Assembly: GCF_016862175.1 (NCBI RefSeq)
Contig: NZ_BOML01000013.1
Location: 186,001 to 250,000, forward strand
Source of the DNA: Paractinoplanes durhamensis
Lineage (GTDB): Bacteria > Actinomycetota > Actinomycetes > Mycobacteriales > Micromonosporaceae
DNA length: 64,000 nucleotides
Direction of reading: 5' to 3'
A program made the translations under genes and the position numbers. Positions 52,647 to 61,266 of the stretch are shown one piece after another (within the stretch, counting starts at the first letter, position 1; each line of letters opens with the position of its first letter). The notes beneath the pieces are model-generated. The model searched no databases and had not been told where the DNA came from. It saw nothing but the letters and a program-made list of their open reading frames with translations.

Positions 52647-55097
52647 GTGCGCTTCGGACACTTCGACGACGTACGGCGTGAATACGTCATCGACCGGCCC
52701 GACACGCCACTGCCCTGGATCAACTACCTGGGCACCGAGGCGTACTTCGGCATCGTCTCCAACACCGCGGGTGGGTATTCGTTCTACCGCGACGCCCGGC
52801 TGCGCCGTCTCACCCGGTACCGCTACAACAACGCGCCGTTCGACGTCGGGGGCCGGTATCTGTACGTGCGCGACGACGCCACCGGTGACTACTGGTCACC
52901 GTCGTGGCAGCCGACGCGAAGCCGGCTGGACGAGTACGAATGCCGGCACGGCCTGTCGTACACCCGGATCGCCTCCGCACGCAGCGGAATCCGGGTCGAG
53001 ACGCTCTACTTCGTGCCGCTCGGCGAGACCCTCGAGATCTGGCGGGCCCGCGTCACCAACGAGCGCGACACGGCGGCCGAGCTGTCGCTCTTCTCGTCGA
53101 TCGAGTTCTGCCTCTGGGACGCCCAGGACGACGCGACCAACTTCCAGCGCAACTTCTCCACCGGCCAGGTCGAGGTGGCCGACGGGGTGATCTATCACAA
53201 GACCGAGTACCGGGAGCGTCGCGACCACTTCGCGTACTTCGCCTGCTCGGAGCCGCTCGCCGGGTTCGACACGCAGCGGGACACCTTCCTCGGTGCCTAC
53301 CGCGGCTGGGACCAGCCGGCGGCGGTCGAGCGGGGCGCGGCCTTCGACTCGATCGCGCACGGCTGGGCGCCGATCGGCAGCCACCACGTACGCCTGAGCC
53401 TCGCGCCGGGCGAGAGCCGCGAGGTCGTCTTCGTGCTCGGTTACGCGGAGAATCCGCAGGATGCGAAGTTCGACCCGCCCGGGTCGCAGACGCTCGACAA
53501 GCGCACCGTGCGCCCGGTCATCGAGCACTGGCTGCGGCCGGAGACGGTCGCCGAGGGCTTCGCGGAGCTAGGCCGTCACTGGGACGTGCTGCTCGGCGGT
53601 CTGCGCGTGACGACCCCGGATCCGGACACCGACCGGATGGTCAACATCTGGAACGCGTACCAGTGCATGGTGACCTTCAACATGAGCCGGTCGGCGTCCT
53701 TCTACGAGTCCGGGATCGGTCGCGGCATGGGCTTCCGCGATTCCAACCAGGATCTGCTGGGCTTCGTCCACATGATCCCGGAACGCGCCCGGGAACGAAT
53801 CCTCGACATCGCGGCCACCCAGAAGGCGACCGGCGGGGCCTACCACCAATACCAGCCACTGACCAAGCGGGGGAACAACGAGATCGGCGAGGGCTTCAAC
53901 GACGACCCGTTGTGGCTGGTGCTCGGCGTGGCCGCATACCTCAAGGAGACCGGCGACGCGACGATCCTGGACGAGCCCGTACCGTTCGACAACGCACCCG
54001 GCAGCGAGGCGCCGCTGTACGAGCACCTGCGCCGCTCGGTGCGCTACACCCAGGATCGGCTCGGCCCGCACGGCCTGCCGCTGATCGGCCGCGCCGACTG
54101 GAACGACTGCCTCAACCTCAATTGCTTCTCCGACACGCCGGGCGAGCCGTTCCAGACCACCGAGAACGCCCACGGTGGCGCGGCCGAGTCGGTCTTCATC
54201 GCCGGGCAGTTCGTGCTGGCCGCCAAGGAGATGGCCGCGATCGCCGAGCTGCGCGGGCTCGACGCGGAAGCCGCCGAGTACCGGTCCGCCGCCGAGAAGA
54301 TGACCGGCGTCATCATCGAACACGGCTGGGACGGCGCCTGGTTCCGCCGGGCGTACGACTTTCACGGCCGGCCGATCGGCTCCGGTGAGGACGACGAGGG
54401 GCAGATCTTCATCGAGCCGCAGGGCATGTGTGTGCTCGCCGGGGTCGGGCTCGACGACGGGCTGGCCGTACGGGCCCTGCGCAGCGTGGCCGAGCGGCTG
54501 GCCACCCCGCACGGCATCATCCTGCAGCAACCGGCCTACTCCGGCTATCGGATCGAGCTCGGCGAGATCTCCTCCTACCCGCCCGGTTACAAGGAGAACG
54601 CCGGCATCTTCTGCCACACCAACCCGTGGATCATGATCGCCGAGGCGATGGTGGGTAACGGCGACCGCGCCTTCGACTACTACCGGCGGATCAACCCGTC
54701 GGTCCGGGAGACGCTGAGCGAGGTGCATCGCTGCGAGCCGTACGTCTACGCGCAGATGATCGCCGGCCGGGACGCGCCCACCCACGGCGAGGCCAAGAAC
54801 TCCTGGCTCACCGGCACCGCGGCGTGGAACTTCGCCGCGATCACGCAGTGGATCCTCGGCCTCCGGCCGGAGGCGGCCGGCCTGCGCGTGGATCCGGTGC
54901 TGCCGGCCGATTGGCCCGGCTTCCGGGCCACCCGGGCCTTCCGCGGGGCCACCTACGAGATCACGGTGCGCAAGGCGGCCGGGGCGACCGGCCGGGTGGA
55001 CCACCTGATCGTGGACGGCGAACGGGTGGACGGCACGGTGGCACCGCTCGCGGCTCCCGGTGCGACGGTCCGGGTGGAGGCGGTCATCGAGGGCTGA
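52647..55097 (+). CDS. Cellobiose phosphorylase (GH94)
   Basis: The 816-residue protein aligns along its full length with cellobiose phosphorylase: N-terminal RFGHFDDVRREYVIDRPDTP, sugar-binding GGYSFYRDARLRRLTRYRYN, GIGRGMGFRDSNQDLLGFVH, the catalytic acid in GRADWNDCLNLNCF (Asp at about 484), and AKNSWLTGTAAWNF. It splits cellobiose with phosphate into glucose 1-phosphate and glucose, saving one ATP per disaccharide, and works in the cytoplasm. The GTG at 52647 follows GAGGAGG. The promoter carries both a CebR palindrome and a DosR-like box, so sugar and oxygen signals may both act. Confidence 0.95.
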   Translation: MRFGHFDDVRREYVIDRPDTPLPWINYLGTEAYFGIVSNTAGGYSFYRDARLRRLTRYRYNNAPFDVGGRYLYVRDDATGDYWSPSWQPTRSRLDEYECRHGLSYTRIASARSGIRVETLYFVPLGETLEIWRARVTNERDTAAELSLFSSIEFCLWDAQDDATNFQRNFSTGQVEVADGVIYHKTEYRERRDHFAYFACSEPLAGFDTQRDTFLGAYRGWDQPAAVERGAAFDSIAHGWAPIGSHHVRLSLAPGESREVVFVLGYAENPQDAKFDPPGSQTLDKRTVRPVIEHWLRPETVAEGFAELGRHWDVLLGGLRVTTPDPDTDRMVNIWNAYQCMVTFNMSRSASFYESGIGRGMGFRDSNQDLLGFVHMIPERARERILDIAATQKATGGAYHQYQPLTKRGNNEIGEGFNDDPLWLVLGVAAYLKETGDATILDEPVPFDNAPGSEAPLYEHLRRSVRYTQDRLGPHGLPLIGRADWNDCLNLNCFSDTPGEPFQTTENAHGGAAESVFIAGQFVLAAKEMAAIAELRGLDAEAAEYRSAAEKMTGVIIEHGWDGAWFRRAYDFHGRPIGSGEDDEGQIFIEPQGMCVLAGVGLDDGLAVRALRSVAERLATPHGIILQQPAYSGYRIELGEISSYPPGYKENAGIFCHTNPWIMIAEAMVGNGDRAFDYYRRINPSVRETLSEVHRCEPYVYAQMIAGRDAPTHGEAKNSWLTGTAAWNFAAITQWILGLRPEAAGLRVDPVLPADWPGFRATRAFRGATYEITVRKAAGATGRVDHLIVDGERVDGTVAPLAAPGATVRVEAVIEG

Positions 55098-55152
55098 TCG
55101 GTGGATGCGAGCCCGGTCGTCGTGGTGGGCGCCAAACCGCGGAGCCGGCCCG

Positions 55153-55595
55153 TCACGGCAACAGGACGGCTGCGCCGCGGACCCGATCGGCCGCGAGATC
55201 GGCCAGGGCGTCGGTGGCCCGGCTCATCGGGTAAGGCGTGACCGCCACCTGAAGGTGATGCCGCCCGGCGAACGCGAGCAGGTCTCGCCCGTCCTGGCGG
55301 GTATTGGCGGTCACGCTGCGAACCGTCCGCTCCTGGAAGAGCTCACGCTCGTAGTTCAGGGCCGGGACGTCGGTGAGGTAGATGCCGGCGATCGCCAGCG
55401 TGCCGCCCCGGGCACCACCGAGGGCCGGTGCGGTGACAGCTCGCCGGAGATCACGTGCAGGTCGGTGCGGCAGACACCGCATGCGTCGACCGCCACCAGC
55501 AACTCCCCGGGCGCCGGGCGGGGGACCTTCATCGGCACCCGGACGAGCGCACTCCGGACGTCCGGTCCGGGCCTGTCGACCTGCCATCCGAACAT
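55153..55595 (-). pseudogene. Zinc alcohol dehydrogenase with large internal deletion
   Basis: From ATG 55595 the frame encodes the N-terminus of a zinc-type alcohol dehydrogenase ([20 protein letters not shown]; the metal motif [12 protein letters not shown]), which breaks off after about 60 residues at [10 protein letters not shown]. The sequence continues at once, in another frame, as the C-terminal ~95 residues of the same family ([55 protein letters not shown]) up to the stop at 55153. About 180 central residues, including the NAD-binding fold, are missing. One deletion that also shifted frame explains both. The family is usually about 330 residues long. Confidence 0.85.
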
Positions 55596-55684
55596 GCCGC
55601 ACCTCCGATCCCATCGTCGGCCGGGCCGGCGAGCCGGTACAGAGTCCGACGGCTCCGCGGCGGCGGCGTTGGTAACAGCGATAC

Positions 55685-55698
55685 GGGACGTCGCGCCC
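55685..55698. promoter_or_regulatory. Imperfect DosR/DevR-like site before small protein copy B
   Basis: GGGACGTCGCGCCC has both halves but C instead of G at position 10, as if the centre were one base short. It lies 48 bases before the ATG at 55747. Confidence 0.3.
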
Positions 55699-55746
55699 TG
55701 ACCGTGGACCCATCCTCGGCGGACGATCGAGATGGAGGTGTTTGCC

Positions 55747-56166
55747 ATGTCTGCGATGTCCACCGAACAGTTCCCGGTTGCGCCCGGAACCTCCGCCCGG
55801 CGACCGGACCGCGCAGGTCCGGCGGGAACGGCCACCGATCACCGTTTCGCCGGCCCGACCGGCTCCGAGGTGCCGGATCCGGGTCGCCGGCCAGGCCCGG
55901 GGCACCGATCCGAGTGGCAGACGCAGAAGGCGGGAGCCGGCCCGAAGGCCGCACCGCCGACGTGCCGTCACCGTCTCGGCCGGGAGGCCGGCCGGCTGGC
56001 GATCAACGTGTACGACCGCAACGCCAGCGGCGTTGCCGGGTTCGAGAAGGACGCCGCGAAGATCATGCCGTTCCGGTGGCTGAGGGAGGCGCTGACGTTG
56101 AGCGCCGAACTCAGCGAGGGCGTCGGTGCCACATACGTGCGGATGGCCCGCAAGGCGTTGCGGTGA
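55747..56166 (+). CDS. Small protein of an unnamed island family (copy B)
   Basis: The 139-residue protein has a long low-complexity N-terminus (about 1-85, rich in P, G, R and A) and a C-terminal half matching the protein at 36920: [20 protein letters not shown] and [14 protein letters not shown] versus LAVNVYERGVADVVAFEKDV and VGAAYVRTARQVLR. The conserved core is about 55 residues and looks helical. No named domain was recognised. The ATG at 55747 follows GGAGGTGTTTGCC; an in-frame ATG 15 bases earlier contains that ribosome site. Two copies in one regulon-like island suggest a real, undescribed family. Confidence 0.75.
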   Translation: MSAMSTEQFPVAPGTSARRPDRAGPAGTATDHRFAGPTGSEVPDPGRRPGPGHRSEWQTQKAGAGPKAAPPTCRHRLGREAGRLAINVYDRNASGVAGFEKDAAKIMPFRWLREALTLSAELSEGVGATYVRMARKALR

Positions 56167-56227
56167 GCCACGCCGGAATTCTCGATCGTCGCGGCGCACG
56201 CTTTCCCCGCGGGATGTCGTCCGGGGT

Positions 56228-56806
56228 TCAGCGGGCGACATCCAGGAAGATGCGGCCCGGAAGCTCGCCGGCCCGGAAGCCGGCCGTCCGGGGCAGGCCC
56301 ACCGCGATCGACACGTGCCCCTCGAAGTCACCGACGATCGCATACGCCGTGAGCGCCGTCAGCCCCAGCGCGTGTATCCCGGTGACGGTACCCGAGCCGT
56401 CGGTACGGTGCGCCTGCGCGGGGTCGAGCACCACGAGCAGGTGACGCTCGCCCGGCACCGCGATCGGACGATCGGACGGATCCGCGCGCACCTGGTCCAC
56501 GTATCGGATGGTGTAGCCGGGCAACGCGCCGTCGATGTCGAACACGATCCGGTCGTAACCCTCGGCCGGATGCGCTCCCGACCGCACACCGGTCAGCACC
56601 GGAACCGGCGGGACCGGCGGGTGGCGGACCACACTGACCGGCGCCGATCGCCAGGCCGGCCCGGCGGTGACCGGCGCCGCAGGACGTGAATCGGTGGGGG
56701 CCGCGCTGGTGGGCGCCGGCCCGGCCGGGGGCATGGCCGGACCGGCGCATCCTGCCGGCAGCAGCGCCAGCGCCGCGAGAGCCGCGAATACGGTTCGCCT
56801 GCTCAT
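56228..56806 (-). CDS. Lipoprotein with AMIN-like domain
   Basis: The 192-residue product has a lipoprotein signal (FAALAALALLPAGC, Cys at about 20), a Pro/Ala linker, and an AMIN-like beta domain (about 75-190). That domain has VLTGVRSGAHPAEGYDRIVF, LPGYTIRYVDQVRADPSDRP and a final GRIFLDVAR. The fold is thought to bind cell-wall or other envelope components. The ATG at 56806 (or a GTG one codon earlier) overlaps the stop of the ABC-ATPase remnant upstream. Its function here is unknown. Confidence 0.78.
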   Translation of the reverse strand: MSRRTVFAALAALALLPAGCAGPAMPPAGPAPTSAAPTDSRPAAPVTAGPAWRSAPVSVVRHPPVPPVPVLTGVRSGAHPAEGYDRIVFDIDGALPGYTIRYVDQVRADPSDRPIAVPGERHLLVVLDPAQAHRTDGSGTVTGIHALGLTALTAYAIVGDFEGHVSIAVGLPRTAGFRAGELPGRIFLDVAR

Positions 56807-56934
56807 CACGCCGCGCTCGCTACCGGAACAACTGCGGTGTCGTGCGCATCACCGATGGTCGGGCTCAGGTCGTCGACCGCCGTGGTGCCCCCGGGAAATG
56901 TCTTCGTCACATGCTCCCGCCGCACGACCGCCAT
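56806..56934 (-). pseudogene. N-terminal remnant of an ABC sugar-importer ATPase (MalK/UgpC type)
   Basis: A 42-residue reading from ATG 56934, with a good GGAGGTG site, begins MAVVRREHVTKTFPGG and continues TTAVDDLSPTIGDAHD. This is the N-terminal strand pair of MalK/UgpC-type ATPases. It then ends after unrelated residues at a stop overlapping the lipoprotein start. The Walker A region and all later parts are missing. The family is normally about 370 residues, so this is a stub that may now act as a leader for the lipoprotein gene. Confidence 0.6.
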
Positions 56935-57264
56935 GACGCACCTCCGTCGGGACCGCCGCCGCGCACCCGCACGGGACGGTCACACGCCAAGTACATCGCG
57001 CGCGGCCCGGTCCCGGAAGTGCCGATGGGCACTCCGGGCCGGGAAAAGTCATGCGCGCCCGGCCCGCGCATTCGAGGGGGCCGGCCGCCTCCGCGTTTCC
57101 GGCATCGGCCTGGCCGCTCTCCGGCGGAACCGACCGCAGATGCCGCTCGTCCCGGTGGGAGTGCAAAGAGGACCACGGCGCCAGGTTTGCCGGGTCCAAC
57201 GACCCTGTCCCGGGTGGTGCGAGGGTGGCAATTTGAGGGGATGTGACGAGGAGAGGGCACTACG
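56935..57264. other. Intergenic region holding a DosR-like box
   Basis: About 330 bases without a credible gene. It contains the box at 57192-57205 before the nitroreductase-like gene and the ribosome site of the ABC remnant. Frames here are proline/arginine-rich and lack start signals. Confidence 0.5.
57192..57205. promoter_or_regulatory. DosR/DevR-like box before Acg-family gene 3
   Basis: GGGTCCAACGACCC fits all fixed core positions and has an AT-containing centre. It lies 59 bases before the ATG at 57265. Confidence 0.6.
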
Positions 57265-58269
57265 ATGAACGCTCCTGACAGTCCCGTTACGCGCTCCGCG
57301 GCGAGCGCCGCACTCGAGTCGGCCGCCCGGGTCTCCCTGCGCGCGCCGTCGGTGTTCAACACCCAGCCGTGGAAATGGCGCATCCACGGGGACATGATGT
57401 GGTTGAGGTCCGATCCGGAGCGCCGGCTCGGGGTCACCGACGCGGAAGGCCGGCTTCTCCTGCTCAGCTGCGGCGGTGCGCTCCATCACGCACGGATGGC
57501 GTTGGGCGCTCAGGGCTGGCGGACCGAGATCGATCGCCTCCCTGACGACCGGCAACCCGACCTGCTGGCCGCGGTCCGCGTCGTGGGGCACGGGCCGGCC
57601 GATCCGGTGGCGGCCAGGCTCGCCGGTGCGATCAGCAGGCGGCGTACCGATCGCCGGGCCTTCGGAGATCGCGAGGTTCCGCCGTCGGCGCTGACGCGTC
57701 TGGCCGAGTGCGTCGAGACCGAAGGCGCCCGGCTGTGTCAGGTGCCCGACGACCGGGTGCCCGAGCTTGCCGTGGCGGTGGAGGAGGCGGCCGACGTCGA
57801 ATACTTCAGCCCGGCCCACCGCGGTGAGCTCACCCGATGGACGCACCGGCCGGCCTGGACCGGCGACGGGGTACCACCCGCCACGGCCGTGCAACCGGCT
57901 CACCGGCGGGTGCCCGCACGCAACCTTCTGCCCAGCGGGTCGCCCGGTCTGCTCGCCGGCGCCGGCGAGGACGAGGGCGCGGTCTACGTCATCGTGCACG
58001 GCTCCGGCTGCCATGTTGTCGACCTTCTCCGCGCCGGGGAGGCGATGTCGGCCCTGCTGCTCGAGGCGACCGCCGAGGGTCTGTCGACGGCACCGATCAG
58101 CGAGGCGGTCGAGGTGGCCTGGCCACGGGAACTGCTCCGCCGGCTGCTGCCCGACGCCCACGACGAGCCCTACCTGATCGTGCGGCTCGGCTATGCCGTC
58201 TCCGGCGAGACGCTGCCCGCCTCACCGCGCAGGGAGGCCCGCGAGACGATCCAGATCGATTTCCCGTGA
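57265..58269 (+). CDS. Acg-family nitroreductase-like protein 3
   Basis: The 334-residue protein is closest in this window to the copy at 33962: LRAPSVFNTQPWKWRIHG near the N-terminus, SRRRTDRRAFGDREVP in the middle, the linker LTRWTHRPAWTGDGVPPATA and LLRAGEAMSALLLEATAEGL near the end. These two share the WTxRPxxxGDGVPPATAVQP block, indicating recent duplication. The ATG is preceded by GAGGAGAGG. A DosR-like box lies 59 bases upstream. The gene is convergent with the USP gene at 58332. Confidence 0.85.
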   Translation: MNAPDSPVTRSAASAALESAARVSLRAPSVFNTQPWKWRIHGDMMWLRSDPERRLGVTDAEGRLLLLSCGGALHHARMALGAQGWRTEIDRLPDDRQPDLLAAVRVVGHGPADPVAARLAGAISRRRTDRRAFGDREVPPSALTRLAECVETEGARLCQVPDDRVPELAVAVEEAADVEYFSPAHRGELTRWTHRPAWTGDGVPPATAVQPAHRRVPARNLLPSGSPGLLAGAGEDEGAVYVIVHGSGCHVVDLLRAGEAMSALLLEATAEGLSTAPISEAVEVAWPRELLRRLLPDAHDEPYLIVRLGYAVSGETLPASPRREARETIQIDFP

Positions 58270-58331
58270 GCGGCACTTCCCCGGTCGTACGCCGCGGGAA
58301 GGCGTAGGCGACCTGGTCGGCTCGAGCACGC

Positions 58332-59261
58332 TCAGCCGACCAGGAACACCGGGCCCTGTGCGTGCTGGACCACCGACCGGGTCACCGAGCCGATCGGACC
58401 GGCCGGGGTCCGGCCCGGGCCATGCCGCCCGACCACCAGCGCGGCAGCTTCGGTCGAGGCGGCGATCAGGGCAGGGCCCGGCTCCTCGACGACGAACCGC
58501 CGATACACCCGGATGCGGCCGGCCGTCTCCACCCGCTCGGCGCGGGGTGTCGTGCCGGCCCGCAGGATCACCAGATCGGTGCCGCGCAGTTCGGCCTCGC
58601 GACGAGCGAATCTGACGGCCGGGCTGTCGTCACGGTCGGCGCCGACGACGATCGGGCGCGGGCTGAAGCCCGGACCAGCCGGCCGGCCGGGAACGCGCAC
58701 GACCAGAACCACCCCGGTATGCGCGGCGGCGACCCGGTCGCCGACGCTCACCCCGAACATGGCACCGGCGGCGCCGTGCCGATGCCCGACCACGACCAGC
58801 CCGGCGTCCCGCGCCTCCGCCAGCAACAGGGGCGCGGCCCAGCCGACGAGGAGCCGGCTCGTCACGGCCACGGTCGGCGAGTATGCCTGCACTCGCTCGG
58901 TCAGCCGGTCCAGCAGGCGGGCGCCGTCGTCCCGTGCGGGTGTACGGACGCCGCCCGTCCGCTGGACGTGGACCAGCAACAGCCCCCAGCCGCGCAGCTC
59001 CGCTTCGAGGGCGGCATGATCCGCGGTGGTGTAGCCGGCGGGGCTGTCGTCCACCGCCGCCAGCACCACGCCGACGGCGGTGACGGCGGTGACGGCGGCC
59101 GGCGTCGCGGCGGCGAAGGTCGGCCGGGCCGGTTCCTCCGAGCGGTGACCGGCCACGCCCAGAAATCGGCCGACCGCCTCGCTGTACCTGGCAGCATGGT
59201 CGCGATCGGCATGGTCGCGACGAGCCTCCCGCTGTGTGCGGGACTTCTCGAGATGACTCAT
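58332..59261 (-). CDS. Tandem-domain universal stress protein
   Basis: The 309-residue protein has a charged, Arg/His-rich N-terminal extension of about 50 residues not seen in the other USPs, then two USP domains. The second keeps the signature GRHGPGRTPAGPIGSVT; the first has GHRHGAAGAMFGVSVGD, with changed glycines. The ATG at 59261 has GAGGAGGCC upstream. It follows the Acg-family gene at 59348 by 86 bases on the same strand, so both may be transcribed from the box at 60392. Confidence 0.82.
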   Translation of the reverse strand: MSHLEKSRTQREARRDHADRDHAARYSEAVGRFLGVAGHRSEEPARPTFAAATPAAVTAVTAVGVVLAAVDDSPAGYTTADHAALEAELRGWGLLLVHVQRTGGVRTPARDDGARLLDRLTERVQAYSPTVAVTSRLLVGWAAPLLLAEARDAGLVVVGHRHGAAGAMFGVSVGDRVAAAHTGVVLVVRVPGRPAGPGFSPRPIVVGADRDDSPAVRFARREAELRGTDLVILRAGTTPRAERVETAGRIRVYRRFVVEEPGPALIAASTEAAALVVGRHGPGRTPAGPIGSVTRSVVQHAQGPVFLVG

Positions 59262-59347
59262 GGCCGGCCTCCTCGCACCGTTCCTTGCCTGGTGCCGCCG
59301 TCCCGCTCGATGCGGCGACATGGTCGTCGACGCGGCTCATGCCGTCG

Positions 59348-60331
59348 TCATGTCGCACCTCGCCGCTCCGGCATCAGGACGTCCGCGACCGGTCGTCGCC
59401 CCGTGCGGCCGGTGATCTTGCCGTAGCCGATCCGGAGCACGCTCTGCACGAACCGCCGTCCGTCCGGCGCGGCCAGGGCCTCCCGAACGGCAGGCACCTC
59501 GATCGGCTGGCTGATGGGGGTGGTGGCCAGGTTCTCCCACGTCGCGGTCAGCAGCACCCGTTGCAGCGCCTGCCCGGCGCGCAACCAGTCGGCCGGTTCG
59601 TCACCGTCGGTGGCGAGCACCAGGATCGTCGGGTACGGCTCGAACTTCGCGGTCGGGCGGGGCAGATCGGACAGGGCGCCGAGGTCGCGGATCGGCATCG
59701 ACTCGAGCGCGTCCCACGGCCCGATCGCCCAGGTCGGCACGCCGTCGTGGCGGGCGCTCGGGCCGGCCCAGCGGCGAAGCTCGTCGCGGTAGCCGGGCCG
59801 GGCCCGGAGCCGGCGGTCGGCCTCCAGGGCCAGCCCGAGGATCGCCTCGCGAGCCGGCGGCGACGCCACGCTGAGCGCGGCACCTTCGAGGCGGGCGGCG
59901 TTGACGAGGTGTTCGAGCGCGTCGGCCGGCACGGCCGTGTGTGCGAACGGCCACCGGTTGGTGTGCCGGTGCGGCACCGCGGCGAACAGCGCCTCCGCCG
60001 CCGCGGAGGGCGCGGTGGGCTTGCCGGCGGTAACGCGCGCGACCAGGTCGGGGTCGGCGGGCGAAGGAAACGGCTCGCACTCGCATCGGTAGCCGGCGAG
60101 CGTGATCGCGAGCCGCAGCGTGAACACCGCCGCCCCGACGCTGATCAGCAGTTCACGCCCGGCCGGATCGATGACGTGCAGTCGGCGCGCCGGGTCGGCG
60201 TACACGTCGACGCTGGGCCCGTCGATCCGGAACCGCCACGGCTGGCTGTTGTGCAGCGACGGTGCGGCGGTCGCGGTGCCGACACAGCCGGCGAGGACCT
60301 TCCGCGACGGCGGAACCGTAGTCGTGTCCAT
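59348..60331 (-). CDS. Acg-family nitroreductase-like protein 4
   Basis: The 327-residue protein shares the subgroup pattern of the gene at 51153: ATAAPSLHNSQPWRFRI, PHRHTNRWPFAHTAVP, KFEPYPTILVLATDGD and RAGQALQRVLLTATWENLAT. The shared LEVP-type end (IEVPAVREAL) and PVADVL tail confirm close relation. Its family makes flavin-binding proteins with a blocked active site in mycobacteria. A DosR-like box lies 60 bases upstream of the ATG at 60331. It is likely followed by the USP gene on the same transcript. Confidence 0.85.
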   Translation of the reverse strand: MDTTTVPPSRKVLAGCVGTATAAPSLHNSQPWRFRIDGPSVDVYADPARRLHVIDPAGRELLISVGAAVFTLRLAITLAGYRCECEPFPSPADPDLVARVTAGKPTAPSAAAEALFAAVPHRHTNRWPFAHTAVPADALEHLVNAARLEGAALSVASPPAREAILGLALEADRRLRARPGYRDELRRWAGPSARHDGVPTWAIGPWDALESMPIRDLGALSDLPRPTAKFEPYPTILVLATDGDEPADWLRAGQALQRVLLTATWENLATTPISQPIEVPAVREALAAPDGRRFVQSVLRIGYGKITGRTGRRPVADVLMPERRGAT

Positions 60332-60391
60332 CGCTCCTCCTCACCTCGCGGTGGTAGCTCCACCACACCTCGGTCGGAACCGGACCTTCCA

Positions 60392-60405
60392 GAGCCGTTG
60401 GTCCC
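60392..60405. promoter_or_regulatory. DosR/DevR-like box before Acg-family gene 4
   Basis: GAGCCGTTGGTCCC matches seven of eight fixed positions (A at position 2). It lies 60 bases before the minus-strand start at 60331. Confidence 0.45.
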
Positions 60406-60474
60406 GCAGGTGCCCCGAGATGGGCCACACCTCACCCGGTGTGCGCGGCGAGGGGACCCTGTTCCTGCATCCTC

Positions 60475-60488
60475 GCGACCTTCGACCC
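60475..60488. promoter_or_regulatory. DosR/DevR-like box before single-domain USP gene
   Basis: GCGACCTTCGACCC matches seven of eight fixed positions (C at position 2). It lies 82 bases before the start at 60571. Confidence 0.45.
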
Positions 60489-60570
60489 TGCCGTTGCCGC
60501 ACCGAGGCTGCGCACGGTAGGGACGGAGCCCGCTCGGTCCCGTTGCGGGCGGTGTCGAGAGGAGTTCGTC

Positions 60571-61041
60571 ATGACTACGCGGTATCTGATCGTGGTGGGA
60601 GTGGACGGTTCCGACGGTGGGCGGCGAGCGCTCGACTGGGCCGTCCAGGAGGCCGGCGCCCGCGGCGGCGCCGTCGAGGCCGTCATCGCCTGGTCGTGGG
60701 ACGGACTGGAGTTCGGTCCGGCCACCGCCACCAATCCGGAGGAGGCCGAGAAGAAGGCCGCCGGCCTGCTCGACGACGAGATCCGGACGCTGGCCGTACG
60801 GCACGGCTCGCACGTCCCGATCGCCGCTCAGGTCATCGAGGGAAGCCCCGGAGAGGCCCTGGCCCGCGCCGGCCACGGAGCGGACCTGCTCGTCCTCGGC
60901 AGCCATGGGCACAGCCGGATCCGGCGCACCGTGCTCGGCTCGGTCAGCGAAGCCTGCATCCGCGCCGCGACCTGCCCGGTCGTCGTCATTCCGGTGCCCG
61001 TGCCGGAGCAGGCCGACACGGAACCGGTCCTTCGGAAGTAA
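60571..61041 (+). CDS. Single-domain universal stress protein with intact ATP motif
   Basis: The 156-residue protein is a classic UspA domain: LIVVGVDGSDGGRRALDWAV at the start and GSHGHSRIRRTVLGSVSEAC (G-2x-G-9x-GS) with CPVVVIPVP at the end. It is the only one-domain USP in the window. GAGAGGAG precedes the ATG. The histidine-phosphatase stub begins six bases after its stop, and an Acg-family gene follows, all on the same strand. Confidence 0.92.
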   Translation: MTTRYLIVVGVDGSDGGRRALDWAVQEAGARGGAVEAVIAWSWDGLEFGPATATNPEEAEKKAAGLLDDEIRTLAVRHGSHVPIAAQVIEGSPGEALARAGHGADLLVLGSHGHSRIRRTVLGSVSEACIRAATCPVVVIPVPVPEQADTEPVLRK

Positions 61042-61047
61042 GCCGCG

Positions 61048-61266
61048 ATGACGCGGACCGATGGCGGCGGCGCACTGCTGCTTCTGCGACACGGGCAGAG
61101 CGTCAACGACGCCGCCGGCATCGTCACCGGCCGGGCCGGAGGACAAGCAACGCCGAGCCTTACGGCCCTCGCCCGCACCACGGCGCGGGCGCACGGTCGA
61201 GGTGTACCGGTTCGCGGCCCGGACCAACCCGGGCGGCCGACCGCACGCCGGGAAGGAGAGCCGTGA
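61048..61266 (+). pseudogene. Histidine phosphatase (phosphoglycerate-mutase-like) N-terminal stub
   Basis: A 72-residue frame starts with the catalytic strand and RHG motif of the histidine phosphatase family (ALLLLRHGQSVNDAAGIVTG). After about 40 residues it turns into Arg/Pro-rich sequence and ends, with the rest of the ~190-residue domain missing. It follows the USP stop by six bases. It is most likely a truncated gene. The stop overlaps the start region of the next gene. Confidence 0.55.
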
